Assembly: GCA_044221445.1 (NCBI GenBank)
Contig: JBGAPF010000007.1
Coordinates: 1 to 64,000 of the forward strand
From: JBDHTS01 sp044221445
GTDB taxonomy: Bacteria > Pseudomonadota > Alphaproteobacteria > Micavibrionales > Micavibrionaceae
Length of the DNA: 64,000 bases
Direction: 5' to 3'
Every line of letters starts with the position of its first letter. Position 1 is the stretch's first letter. Shown here one piece after another: positions 1-7,191 of this stretch. The position numbers were made by a program, and so were the translations under genes. The notes beneath the pieces are model-generated. The model worked only from the letters and a program-made list of their open reading frames with translations. It ran no database searches and was not told the DNA's origin.

Positions 1-1
1 C

Positions 2-1981
2 CTGCATTCAGTCCTGGAAGCCTATTCGCAAAAAGCCTTTAAGCCCGTCCTTGACCAGATGCAGGCAGACGAGGGGTTTGAAGTCGCATTGTCCCGCGCG
101 CTGGGCGACACCCTCATGGGATCGCTTGACGATGCGGCGCCCGTAACCTGGCGCGCATCGGCTTTGAACGCATCCAGCCTCCCTGCCCTGCCTGCGGGAG
201 CCCAGGCGCTTGAGCCGCACGTCAAGGCGCCCGACGTTATAAAGCTGGCGCTTTCCCAGATCGGCTATGTACAGGATGAAGCCTCGGGCGACTTATTGTG
301 CGCCCGGCTTCAGCCGGGCCAGTCCCTTGTAAGCGGCGCCGGGGCCTACTGGCGCTGGGACGGCCTGCATATCAAGGCGTCGGCAGCCGACCGCCACGCG
401 GTCCAGCTGAAGCAAAAAAACACTTTGGCCGATCTGGAAAAGCAGCTGCCCGGCGCTGTGAAATCTGCGGAGAAGGCGCGCGAATCTCATGCAAGGGCGG
501 AAGACGTTCTGCGCGAACTGCAAAGTAAAATTACGCAGGCCAGGAACGACCTTCAGGCCATCGAACGTACCGTAAGGGATAACCGCATCGCCCTTAACAA
601 AGCCGTCGAGGCGCAGTCGTCGCGTAACGCGGAACTGGCCAAGCTGGAAGAGGCGCTGTCGATTGCCGAAAACGACCTGAAGGATTTGAAAATCCATATC
701 GCCGCCAACCGCACGTCTCTGGAAGCTTTCGACGACAGGACGTTGCAGATTCGCGAAGAGCGGATGGTCGAACTGCGCAAAATCCTGACGGGAGAGCGTG
801 AAAAACTTCACGACGCCATTCGCGAATTCGAGGCGCACAGGCAGGAACATAACAGGCGGAAGGCCAGGCTTCAGGCTATCGGCGACGAGCGGATCAACCT
901 GAACAACCGCTGCATCCGCGCCCGCGAACGGTTGAAAGACCTCGATACGCGCGAGATCCAGTTAAATCAAAAATATGAAGACCTGAAATCCCGCCCGGAT
1001 GAAATCCGTAAGGCGAGTGACGAACTGCTGATCAAGGTCACCGAGCAGGAGCGTAAAAAGGCTTCGGTATCCGACCGGCTGGCGGTCGTCGAGGCCGAAC
1101 TGGCGGAGACGACGAAGGCTCTCAAGCAGGCCGAATCCGAGCTGTCGACAGCCCGGGAATCCCGCGCCCATGCCCAGGCGACCGCTGCCGAGCGCCAGCG
1201 CCAGCTGGAAGATATACGCCGCCATATCGCGGAACATTTCGATATGTCGCCCGAGGAATTGTCGGGACAGGCCGCCCTTGATCCGGAAAACCCACCCGCG
1301 CTTGACGAGATGCGTCAGCAGCGCGAGCGCGCTGTCCGCGAACGCGACCAGATCGGCCCCGTCAATCTCCAGGCCGACACCGAGGCGGAAGCCGTGGAAA
1401 AAGAACTGGGCGTCATCCTGATCGAACGCAACGACCTGACTGCAGCCGTGGAGGAACTGCGCGGCGGCATCCAGAAGCTGAACAAAGAAGCCCGTGAACG
1501 CCTGAGTGCGGCGTTCGAGCATGTAAACAGCCATTTCCGCGAAATGTTCACAAAACTTTTCAATGGCGGGAAAGCCCATCTGGCGCTGATCGATTCAGAA
1601 GACCCTCTTGAGGCCGGCCTCGAAATTTTTGCCCAGCCTCCGGGCAAGGCCCTGCAGTCTCTGTCTTTGCTTTCGGGCGGAGAGCAGACGCTGACCGCCG
1701 TCGCGCTGATCTTTGCCATGTTCCTGACCAACCCTGCCCCGATCTGCGTATTGGACGAAGTCGACGCGCCGCTGGACGACGCCAACGTCGACCGTTTCTG
1801 CGATATGCTGGAAGAATTCGCCGAGCGAGGCGAAACGCGCTTTCTGGTCATCACCCACCACCGCCTGACCATGGCGCGCATGGATCGCCTTTATGGCGTC
1901 ACGATGTCCGAACGCGGGATTTCACAACTGGTATCGGTCGATATGAACCAGCAGCTCGATTTTCTTGAAGCCGCCGAATAG
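2..1981 (+). CDS. smc: Chromosome segregation ATPase SMC, 3' part (5' end outside window)
   Basis: SMC dimers organise and help segregate the chromosome. The frame is open from base 2, so the N-terminal ATP-binding head and first coiled-coil arm lie upstream; the Met at 59 is internal. Visible in order are the end of the hinge (around APDVIKLALSQIGYV), a long charged coiled coil of about 350 residues, and the C-terminal ABC head. The head has the signature SLLSGGEQTLTAVAL, Walker B ICVLDEVDAPLDDANVD and the H-loop FLVITHHRLTMARMD. These C-terminal motifs and the SMC hinge-arm-head order distinguish it from RecN or Rad50 relatives. It converges on fabI with only 7 bases between the stops, and a perfect 14-base palindrome (GCCCTGATCAGGGC, 1983-1996) spans that junction. 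Confidence 0.95.
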   Translation: MHSVLEAYSQKAFKPVLDQMQADEGFEVALSRALGDTLMGSLDDAAPVTWRASALNASSLPALPAGAQALEPHVKAPDVIKLALSQIGYVQDEASGDLLCARLQPGQSLVSGAGAYWRWDGLHIKASAADRHAVQLKQKNTLADLEKQLPGAVKSAEKARESHARAEDVLRELQSKITQARNDLQAIERTVRDNRIALNKAVEAQSSRNAELAKLEEALSIAENDLKDLKIHIAANRTSLEAFDDRTLQIREERMVELRKILTGEREKLHDAIREFEAHRQEHNRRKARLQAIGDERINLNNRCIRARERLKDLDTREIQLNQKYEDLKSRPDEIRKASDELLIKVTEQERKKASVSDRLAVVEAELAETTKALKQAESELSTARESRAHAQATAAERQRQLEDIRRHIAEHFDMSPEELSGQAALDPENPPALDEMRQQRERAVRERDQIGPVNLQADTEAEAVEKELGVILIERNDLTAAVEELRGGIQKLNKEARERLSAAFEHVNSHFREMFTKLFNGGKAHLALIDSEDPLEAGLEIFAQPPGKALQSLSLLSGGEQTLTAVALIFAMFLTNPAPICVLDEVDAPLDDANVDRFCDMLEEFAERGETRFLVITHHRLTMARMDRLYGVTMSERGISQLVSVDMNQQLDFLEAAE

Positions 1982-1988
1982 GCCCTGA

Positions 1989-2816
1989 TCAGGGCTGGCC
2001 ATTTCCGCCGCTGTTGCCTGACAATTCTTTCAAGTTTTCATGCGGCGGCATGCCGATGACGTTAAATCCGCAATCGACATAATGGATCTCGCCGGTAACG
2101 GCCGAAGACAGGCTGGAAAGCAGGTAAAGTCCGGCCCCGCCCAATTCCTCCAGCTCGACGTTACGGCGCAGAGGCGCGGTCAGGACGTTATAGCGGAACG
2201 TCTGGCGGGCATTGCCGATGGCCGATCCTGCAAGCGTGCGCATGGGGCCGGCGGAAATCGCATTGATGCGAATTCCCTGCGGGCCCAGATCGGCGGCAAG
2301 ATAGCGCACGGACGCCTCCAACGCTGCCTTGGCCACGCCCATGACGTTGTAGCTGGGCATGACTTTTTCCGCGCCGTGATATGACAGCGTGATCGCGGAG
2401 CCGCCCTCCTTCATCAGGCTGGCGGCGCGGCGCATGACGGACGTAAAGGAATAACAGGAGATGTGCATCGTGTTGAGGAAATTATCCAACGTCGTGTCGA
2501 CGTAACGGCCTTTCAATTCTTCTTTGTTCGAAAAAGCGACCGCATGGACGATGAAATCAAGCGCGCCCCATTCTTTCCGGATCACGTCGAATGTTTTGTC
2601 GAGATCCTCCTCGCGCGCCACGTCGCATTCCAGCATCATGGCGTCTCCGACGCTTTTCGTCAAAGGCTCGACGCGTTTTTTAAAAGCGTCTCCCTGATAC
2701 GTGAACGCCAGTTCGGCCCCCTGCCCATGCAACGCCTTTGCAATGCCCCAGGCGATCGAATGGTCATTCGCGACGCCCATGATAAGGCCGCGCTTTCCCT
2801 TCATTAATTCATGCAT
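1989..2816 (-). CDS. fabI: Enoyl-[acyl-carrier-protein] reductase (NADH)
   Basis: FabI performs the last reduction of each fatty acid elongation cycle, turning trans-2-enoyl-ACP into acyl-ACP in the cytoplasm. The 275-residue protein has the FabI-type nucleotide-binding start (GLIMGVANDHSIAWGIA) and the active-site residues Tyr146, Tyr156 and Lys163 in SYHGAEKVMPSYNVMGVAK, the Y-x6-K pattern of this family. Length is normal for FabI. Its ATG shares one base with the fabB stop (TGATG), so the two are probably translationally coupled as the end of a fabA-fabB-fabI operon. The intact triad suggests a triclosan-type target enzyme; that is family knowledge. Confidence 0.95.
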   Translation of the reverse strand: MHELMKGKRGLIMGVANDHSIAWGIAKALHGQGAELAFTYQGDAFKKRVEPLTKSVGDAMMLECDVAREEDLDKTFDVIRKEWGALDFIVHAVAFSNKEELKGRYVDTTLDNFLNTMHISCYSFTSVMRRAASLMKEGGSAITLSYHGAEKVMPSYNVMGVAKAALEASVRYLAADLGPQGIRINAISAGPMRTLAGSAIGNARQTFRYNVLTAPLRRNVELEELGGAGLYLLSSLSSAVTGEIHYVDCGFNVIGMPPHENLKELSGNSGGNGQP

Positions 2817-4060
2817 CAGGCTTCCACCTTCGTAAACGCGAGGGTGCAGTTGGTGCCGCCGAACCCGAAGCTGTTGGATAATACAGTCTGATGATCGACA
2901 TCGTCGATGCGCTGGCGGGCAATCAGCAGGTTGCCCGCACCGGGATCCAGCGTTTCAATGTTGATGCTCGGCGCGACAAAACGGTTATTCATCATCAGCA
3001 GACTATAGATCGCCTCCTGCACGCCTGTCGCTCCCTGCGAGTGTCCGGTCATGGATTTGGTCGAAGAGATATAGGGCATGTCCTGTTCCGCCCGGCCAAA
3101 AACCTCGCCAATGGCGCCCAGTTCGGCAACGTCCCCCACGACCGTGCTTGTGCCGTGCGCGTTGATATAAGTGACGGGCGTCTTCGTCGTCTTAAGCGCG
3201 AGGCGCATGCAGCGTGCAGCCCCTTCTCCGCTCGGCGCCACCATGTCGGCTCCGTCGGACGTCGCGCCATAGCCGGTCAGTTCTCCGTATATCTTCGCGC
3301 CCCGCGCTTTGGCATGTTCGTATTCTTCCAGAACGATGACGCCGCCGCCGCCCGCGATCACGAATCCGTCACGGTTCGCGTCATAAGCGCGGGACGCTTT
3401 TTGGGGAGTGTCGTTATATTTGCTGGACAGCGCGCCCATCGAGTCGAACAGGACGGAAAGCGTCCAGTGCAATTCTTCGCCGCCGCCGGCGAACACCACA
3501 TCTTGCTTGCCCCACTGGATCAGTTCGGCGGCGTTGCCGATGCAATGCGCGGAGGTCGAGCAGGCCGAAGAAATCGTATAGCTGACGCCTTTGATCTGGA
3601 AGCTGGTGGCGATGTTGGCAGACGTCGTGCTCGACATGCAGCGTGGCACCATATAGGGGCCGACACGCTTCGGCGAAGATTCACGGGCGATGTCGGCGGC
3701 GGAAACCTGGTTCTGCGGCGATGCGCCGCCGGAGCCCATGACAATTCCCGTGCGCTCGTTGCTGACATCTTTCGGCTCAAGCCCTGCATCGGCGATGGCC
3801 TGCTGCATGGCGATATAGTTATAAGCGGCCGCGTCTCCCATGAAACGCTTGAGTTTGCGGTCGATATGACTGTCGATGTCGATGCTGGGTTTGCCGTAAA
3901 CATGGCTGCGAAATCCCATTTCCGCATATTCGGGGGAGAAGGATATCCCGGACCGCCCCTCTTTAAGCGCTTCCAGAACTTCGTTTTGATTGTTGCCGAT
4001 ACAGGACACGATGCCCATGCCTGTCACGACAACCCGCCGCTGGGTGTTCATAGCCGTCAT
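2816..4060 (-). CDS. fabB: 3-oxoacyl-[acyl-carrier-protein] synthase I
   Basis: KAS I condenses malonyl-ACP with growing acyl chains and, in FabA/FabB organisms, elongates the cis-3-decenoyl intermediate to make unsaturated fatty acids. The 414-residue thiolase-fold protein carries Cys167 (ISSACSTSAHCIGNA), His302 (NAHGTSTVVGD) and His340 (SMTGHSQGATG), the Cys-His-His triad of KAS I/II. The direct link to fabA, 12 bases upstream, supports FabB rather than FabF. An AAGGAT ribosome site lies about 8 bases before the ATG at 4060; an internal Met three codons later would also fit. Confidence 0.94.
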   Translation of the reverse strand: MTAMNTQRRVVVTGMGIVSCIGNNQNEVLEALKEGRSGISFSPEYAEMGFRSHVYGKPSIDIDSHIDRKLKRFMGDAAAYNYIAMQQAIADAGLEPKDVSNERTGIVMGSGGASPQNQVSAADIARESSPKRVGPYMVPRCMSSTTSANIATSFQIKGVSYTISSACSTSAHCIGNAAELIQWGKQDVVFAGGGEELHWTLSVLFDSMGALSSKYNDTPQKASRAYDANRDGFVIAGGGGVIVLEEYEHAKARGAKIYGELTGYGATSDGADMVAPSGEGAARCMRLALKTTKTPVTYINAHGTSTVVGDVAELGAIGEVFGRAEQDMPYISSTKSMTGHSQGATGVQEAIYSLLMMNNRFVAPSINIETLDPGAGNLLIARQRIDDVDHQTVLSNSFGFGGTNCTLAFTKVEA

Positions 4061-4072
4061 GACCTATCCTTT

Positions 4073-4621
4073 TCAGATCGCTCTGGGATTGTCGAAAAGC
4101 CCGACTTTCAGGTCGGTGGCTTCATATATGACCTTGCCGTCCACCGCCATTTTTCCGTCGGCCATGCCGAGGACCAGCCTGCGGTTTATCAGGCGTTTGA
4201 TATCGATGGTATATGTGACGAGTTTTGATTCAGGCAAGACCTGGCCGGTCAGCTTCAGTTCGCCGAGGCCAAGGGCGCGGCCGGAGCCGGGAGCGCCCGT
4301 CCAGCCCAGATAAAATCCGACAAGCTGCCACAACGCATCGAGGCCGAGGCAGCCGGGCATTACAGGATCGGATTCGAAGTGGCATGCAAAAAACCACAAA
4401 TCCGGTTTTACATCGAGTTCGGCGACAATCGTGCCCTTGTCATAAGCCCCGCCCGTTTGAGAAACATGAGTAATGCGATCGAACATGAGCATAGGCGGAA
4501 GAGGCAACCTCGCGTTGCCCGGGCCGAACAACTGGCCATGGCCGCAGGCGATCAGATCGTCGTAGCCATAGCTGGACTTCGGTGTAAAGCTCATCGTTTT
4601 CAGGGCCGCTTGTGACGTCAT
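4073..4621 (-). CDS. fabA: 3-hydroxydecanoyl-ACP dehydratase/isomerase
   Basis: FabA dehydrates 3-hydroxydecanoyl-ACP and isomerises the trans-2 product to cis-3-decenoyl-ACP, the branch point to unsaturated fatty acids. The 182-residue hotdog-fold protein shows the catalytic His81 (WFFACHFESDPVMPG) and Asp95 (GCLGLDALWQL). It leads the fabA-fabB-fabI operon. The start is uncertain: the ATG at 4621 lies only about 8 bases after a good -10 box, which would make the message nearly leaderless, while a Met nine codons later (4594, MSFTPKSSYGYDDL) aligns better with usual FabA N-termini. Family assignment is firm. Confidence 0.95.
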   Translation of the reverse strand: MTSQAALKTMSFTPKSSYGYDDLIACGHGQLFGPGNARLPLPPMLMFDRITHVSQTGGAYDKGTIVAELDVKPDLWFFACHFESDPVMPGCLGLDALWQLVGFYLGWTGAPGSGRALGLGELKLTGQVLPESKLVTYTIDIKRLINRRLVLGMADGKMAVDGKVIYEATDLKVGLFDNPRAI

Positions 4622-4628
4622 TCAAATC

Positions 4629-4657
4629 GTTATACGCGTTCGTAAAATTCATGGCAA
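4629..4657 (-). promoter_or_regulatory. Predicted promoter of the fabA-fabB-fabI operon
   Basis: On the minus strand a -35 TTGCCA (4657-4652) is followed after 17 bases by a -10 TATAAC (4634-4629). The expected transcription start is within a few bases of the annotated fabA ATG. No operator palindrome was recognised. Confidence 0.55.
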
Positions 4658-4682
4658 GGCAGGATTAAAGCGTGTTTATTTG

Positions 4683-5543
4683 CTATATTAATTTTCTCTC
4701 CAGTAAGGCCAGCAGATTTTCCGTCCTGTAATCGGGCATGTCATGCGCCATAAAACCGTGTTCCGGCCATGCGCGGGATTTCTGGTCTATAATTATCGTG
4801 CCCACCCCACTGACCGCTTGCTGGAATTTCTGCGTATCGCGGGGCTTAAGGATCTCATCCGCTCCGGCTACCAGATAGGTCAGAGGGATGTGTCTGGGGA
4901 AGTTATCCAAGACACGCTCTGGCAGATCCTTATAAACCTGCCCGAATGTACGGGCCATTTCATGCGCATCGTTCAATGCGACTTTTTCAGTAATGCGCGG
5001 CATGGTCATATATTCAGGCTTCCAGATGCGCATGATGCTTTCATCCGTATCGTCGGCAATACCCTGCGCGCCGGCTTTCAGGACGACCGATTCAAGATTA
5101 TGAAGCGGCGCCGCCTTCTCCGTCAGGGACCACAACGCGGACAGGGCGCCGAAGCTGTTGCCGATCACGCAATATGATTTATAGAGGGAGGAAATCTCCT
5201 TCAACGCCGGGACGGGCTCGGTCAGCCAGTCCTCTATCGTCGCCGGACCGCCGTTGATATGTGTTTCTCCCCGCTCCCTTCCCTGCAACAGACGCGCGGC
5301 ATTGTTGACCATCATAGGCGCCGTCGCCGTATCCAGCCGGATACCTTTATGTTTCAGGACAGCGACGTCATACCCTTTTTCCACCATCGCTGACGCATGC
5401 CGCTGCTCGAACATGGTCGCGCCAAGGCCGGGAAAACCGGGGCAAAAAAGAACGGCTTTATCGGAGCGCTTGTCTTCATTCAAAAAGAGCTGGGATTCCG
5501 TCCGGTACACTTCATTTTTGAAAACATGCCAGCGGACAATCAT
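4683..5543 (-). CDS. Alpha/beta hydrolase of unknown substrate
   Basis: This 286-residue cytoplasmic protein has an alpha/beta hydrolase layout. The oxyanion-region motif FCPGFPGLG is near residue 35, the nucleophile elbow G-N-S-F-G places the serine at residue 130, an acid lies in the AGADE segment near residue 230, and the likely catalytic His is in WPEHGFM near residue 265. There is no signal peptide or membrane segment. It lies between the fab and pdh operons on the same strand, 48 bases after pdhC; that gap holds a small palindrome. Substrate cannot be inferred: esterase, thioesterase or peptidase are all possible. The family call is good, the function open. Confidence 0.75.
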   Translation of the reverse strand: MIVRWHVFKNEVYRTESQLFLNEDKRSDKAVLFCPGFPGLGATMFEQRHASAMVEKGYDVAVLKHKGIRLDTATAPMMVNNAARLLQGRERGETHINGGPATIEDWLTEPVPALKEISSLYKSYCVIGNSFGALSALWSLTEKAAPLHNLESVVLKAGAQGIADDTDESIMRIWKPEYMTMPRITEKVALNDAHEMARTFGQVYKDLPERVLDNFPRHIPLTYLVAGADEILKPRDTQKFQQAVSGVGTIIIDQKSRAWPEHGFMAHDMPDYRTENLLALLERKLI

Positions 5544-5562
5544 CTATTATCTCTTCACGCCA

Positions 5563-5578
5563 TCCGGCGGACGCCGGA
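5563..5578. repeat. Short GC-rich palindrome between pdhC and the hydrolase
   Basis: TCCGGCG-GA-CGCCGGA forms a perfect 7 bp stem with a 2-base loop in the 48-base gap between the pdhC stop and the hydrolase start. There is no T-run, so it is not a clear terminator. Its flanks (minus strand CGTCATTCCGGCG) look like the arm of a dispersed palindromic repeat. Confidence 0.5.
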
Positions 5579-5591
5579 ATGACGACGGTTA

Positions 5592-6923
5592 TCACAGGAT
5601 CATCGAAATGGGGTTTTCGATGTATTGCTTCAGGATCTGGAGATATTCCGCGCCGACCGAGCCGTCGACCGAGCGGTGATCGACGGACAGCGTGCATTTC
5701 ATGAATGTGCCGATCTTGATTTCCCCCTTGGCGACATAGGGCTTCTGCTCGCCCGCGCCGACGGCCAGGATGCAGGATTGCGGCGGGTTGATGATCGCGC
5801 CGAATTCCTGGATGCCGTACATGCCGAGGTTCGAAACGCAGAACGTGCCGCCCTGAAATTCATCGGGTTTCAGCTTGCCGTCGCGGGCGCGTTTCGCAAG
5901 ATCCTTAACTTCGTCGGAAATCTGGCGCAGGCCCTTTGTTTCGGCGGCTTTGACGATCGGGGTCATCAGGCCGTTCGGAGTTGAGACGGCGACGGATATA
6001 TCCGCGTTCTCGAACTGCAGGATCGCTTCGTCCGTCCAGGCCGTATTCGCCGCCGGATAGGCTTTCAGCGCGTTCGCGCAGGCTTTGATGACGAAATCGT
6101 TGACGGACAGTTTGTATTTGCCGTCGGCCTTGTCGTTGATTTCCGCGCGGGCCGCCATCAGCCGGTCGATCTGGCATTCTATGGTCAGGTAGAAATGCGG
6201 CACGGTCTGTTTGGATTCGACTAGGCGGCGCGCCACGACTTTCCGAATATTGTTGTTCGGGATTTCCTTGTATTTCATGCCATAGGCATCGGCCAGTTGC
6301 TTCGCGCCGGGACCGGATGACGTCGGCGCAGCCTTCGAAGCAGCCATTGGAGCGGCTTTTTGACCGCCAGTGGAAGCCGCTCCTTTTTCAAGATCGGCTT
6401 TGACTATACGGCCATGGGGGCCTGTCCCCTGAAGTTTCGACAAGTCGATCCCCATCTGTTCCGCCATGCGGCGGGCTAAAGGAGACGAGAACAGCCGTTT
6501 ACCCTCACCCAAACCGCCTGAAGAAGGCGGCTTGACCTGTCCCCCGGGGAGAGGTGCGGGAGAAACACCATTGGAGCCAGCATTCTTCGCCTCTCCCTTG
6601 GCAGAGGCCGAAACGCCGCCTTGAGGCGTTTCGGGTGAGGGTTTTTTCGCCGCCTCCGCCTTAATCGCCCCGGCATCCTCACCCTCCTCCAGCAGCACCG
6701 CGATCGGGGAGTTTACGGCGACACCCGCCGTGCCTTCGGCCACCAGGATTTTGCCAAGCCTGCCTTCATCGACGGCCTCGACTTCCATCGTCGCCTTGTC
6801 GGTTTCGATCTCGGCGATCACCTCGCCGGCCTTCACGTTATCCCCTTCCTTCTTGATCCACTTGGCAAGTGTGCCTTCGGTCATCGTCGGGGACAGGGCT
6901 GGCATGAGAATGTTTGTAGGCAT
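5592..6923 (-). CDS. pdhC: Pyruvate dehydrogenase E2, dihydrolipoamide acetyltransferase
   Basis: E2 transfers the acetyl group from the E1 reaction to CoA and forms the core of the pyruvate dehydrogenase complex. The 443 residues show one lipoyl domain (1-85, lipoylated Lys in ETDKATMEVEA), a long linker, the peripheral subunit-binding domain (about 145-185, SSPLARRMAEQMGIDLSKL) and the catalytic domain ending with DHRSVDG, placing the active-site His near 416 and Asp near 420. An AGGACA ribosome site precedes the ATG. The linker is odd: residues 95-141 are encoded by a palindromic element (6502-6641), read as a Pro/Gly/Ser-rich insert without breaking the frame. The other domains look intact, so the enzyme is probably functional. 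Confidence 0.95.
   Translation of the reverse strand: MPTNILMPALSPTMTEGTLAKWIKKEGDNVKAGEVIAEIETDKATMEVEAVDEGRLGKILVAEGTAGVAVNSPIAVLLEEGEDAGAIKAEAAKKPSPETPQGGVSASAKGEAKNAGSNGVSPAPLPGGQVKPPSSGGLGEGKRLFSSPLARRMAEQMGIDLSKLQGTGPHGRIVKADLEKGAASTGGQKAAPMAASKAAPTSSGPGAKQLADAYGMKYKEIPNNNIRKVVARRLVESKQTVPHFYLTIECQIDRLMAARAEINDKADGKYKLSVNDFVIKACANALKAYPAANTAWTDEAILQFENADISVAVSTPNGLMTPIVKAAETKGLRQISDEVKDLAKRARDGKLKPDEFQGGTFCVSNLGMYGIQEFGAIINPPQSCILAVGAGEQKPYVAKGEIKIGTFMKCTLSVDHRSVDGSVGAEYLQILKQYIENPISMIL
6502..6641. repeat. Palindromic repeat element inside the pdhC coding sequence
   Basis: The outer arms CCCTCACCCAAACCGCC (6502-6518) and GGCGTTTCGGGTGAGGG (6625-6641) are near-perfect inverted repeats. 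Nested inside are a perfect stem CGAAACGCC/GGCGTTTCG (6609-6633), a CCGCC/GGCGG hairpin (6514-6530) and two CCTCTCCC/GGAGAGG-like segments. The shape matches dispersed palindromic elements of proteobacterial intergenic regions, but here it lies within a gene. It is read through in the E2 linker and adds about 47 residues. Confidence 0.75.
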
Positions 6924-6930
6924 TGTTGTC

Positions 6931-7173
6931 CTATGCGTGTACTGGCGTAAGTTGATTTAGCGCCTCATCATACTGCCTTTTACCGCCTGACAGGTTTAAA
7001 CCTTCGGTAAAAGCTTTTTCAGTCCGCCAATCATAACCCGCTGCCTCTAGGTTGCTTTTAATCAGAAATTCCAAAGTTGGCACTAAACGTCTATCTGTTA
7101 CCCGTGCGACCTGAGCTTCGACTAAGCGCCCAAATATCTCCCGCGCACGATCTTTTCCATTTTCCATTGGCAT
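6931..7173 (-). CDS. Small conserved-looking protein in the pdh operon, function unknown
   Basis: This 80-residue protein lies between pdhB and pdhC and is not a recognised pyruvate dehydrogenase component. A strong ribosome site (GGGAGGT, about 5 bases before the ATG at 7173) and tight spacing (18 bases from the pdhB stop, 7 bases to the pdhC ATG) argue that it is a real, co-translated gene. The sequence is charged and helical-looking (REIFGRLVEAQVARVTDRR), with no signal peptide, membrane segment or cysteine pair. A role in complex assembly or regulation is suggested only by position. Confidence 0.65.
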   Translation of the reverse strand: MPMENGKDRAREIFGRLVEAQVARVTDRRLVPTLEFLIKSNLEAAGYDWRTEKAFTEGLNLSGGKRQYDEALNQLTPVHA

Positions 7174-7191
7174 TTATACCTCCCGATTTTC

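Noticed and set aside
2891..4228. A 445-residue open frame antisense to fabB
   Set aside because: It lies wholly opposite fabB and fabA, has the Arg/Asp/His-rich composition of an antisense frame in a GC-rich gene, and no ribosome site or domain.
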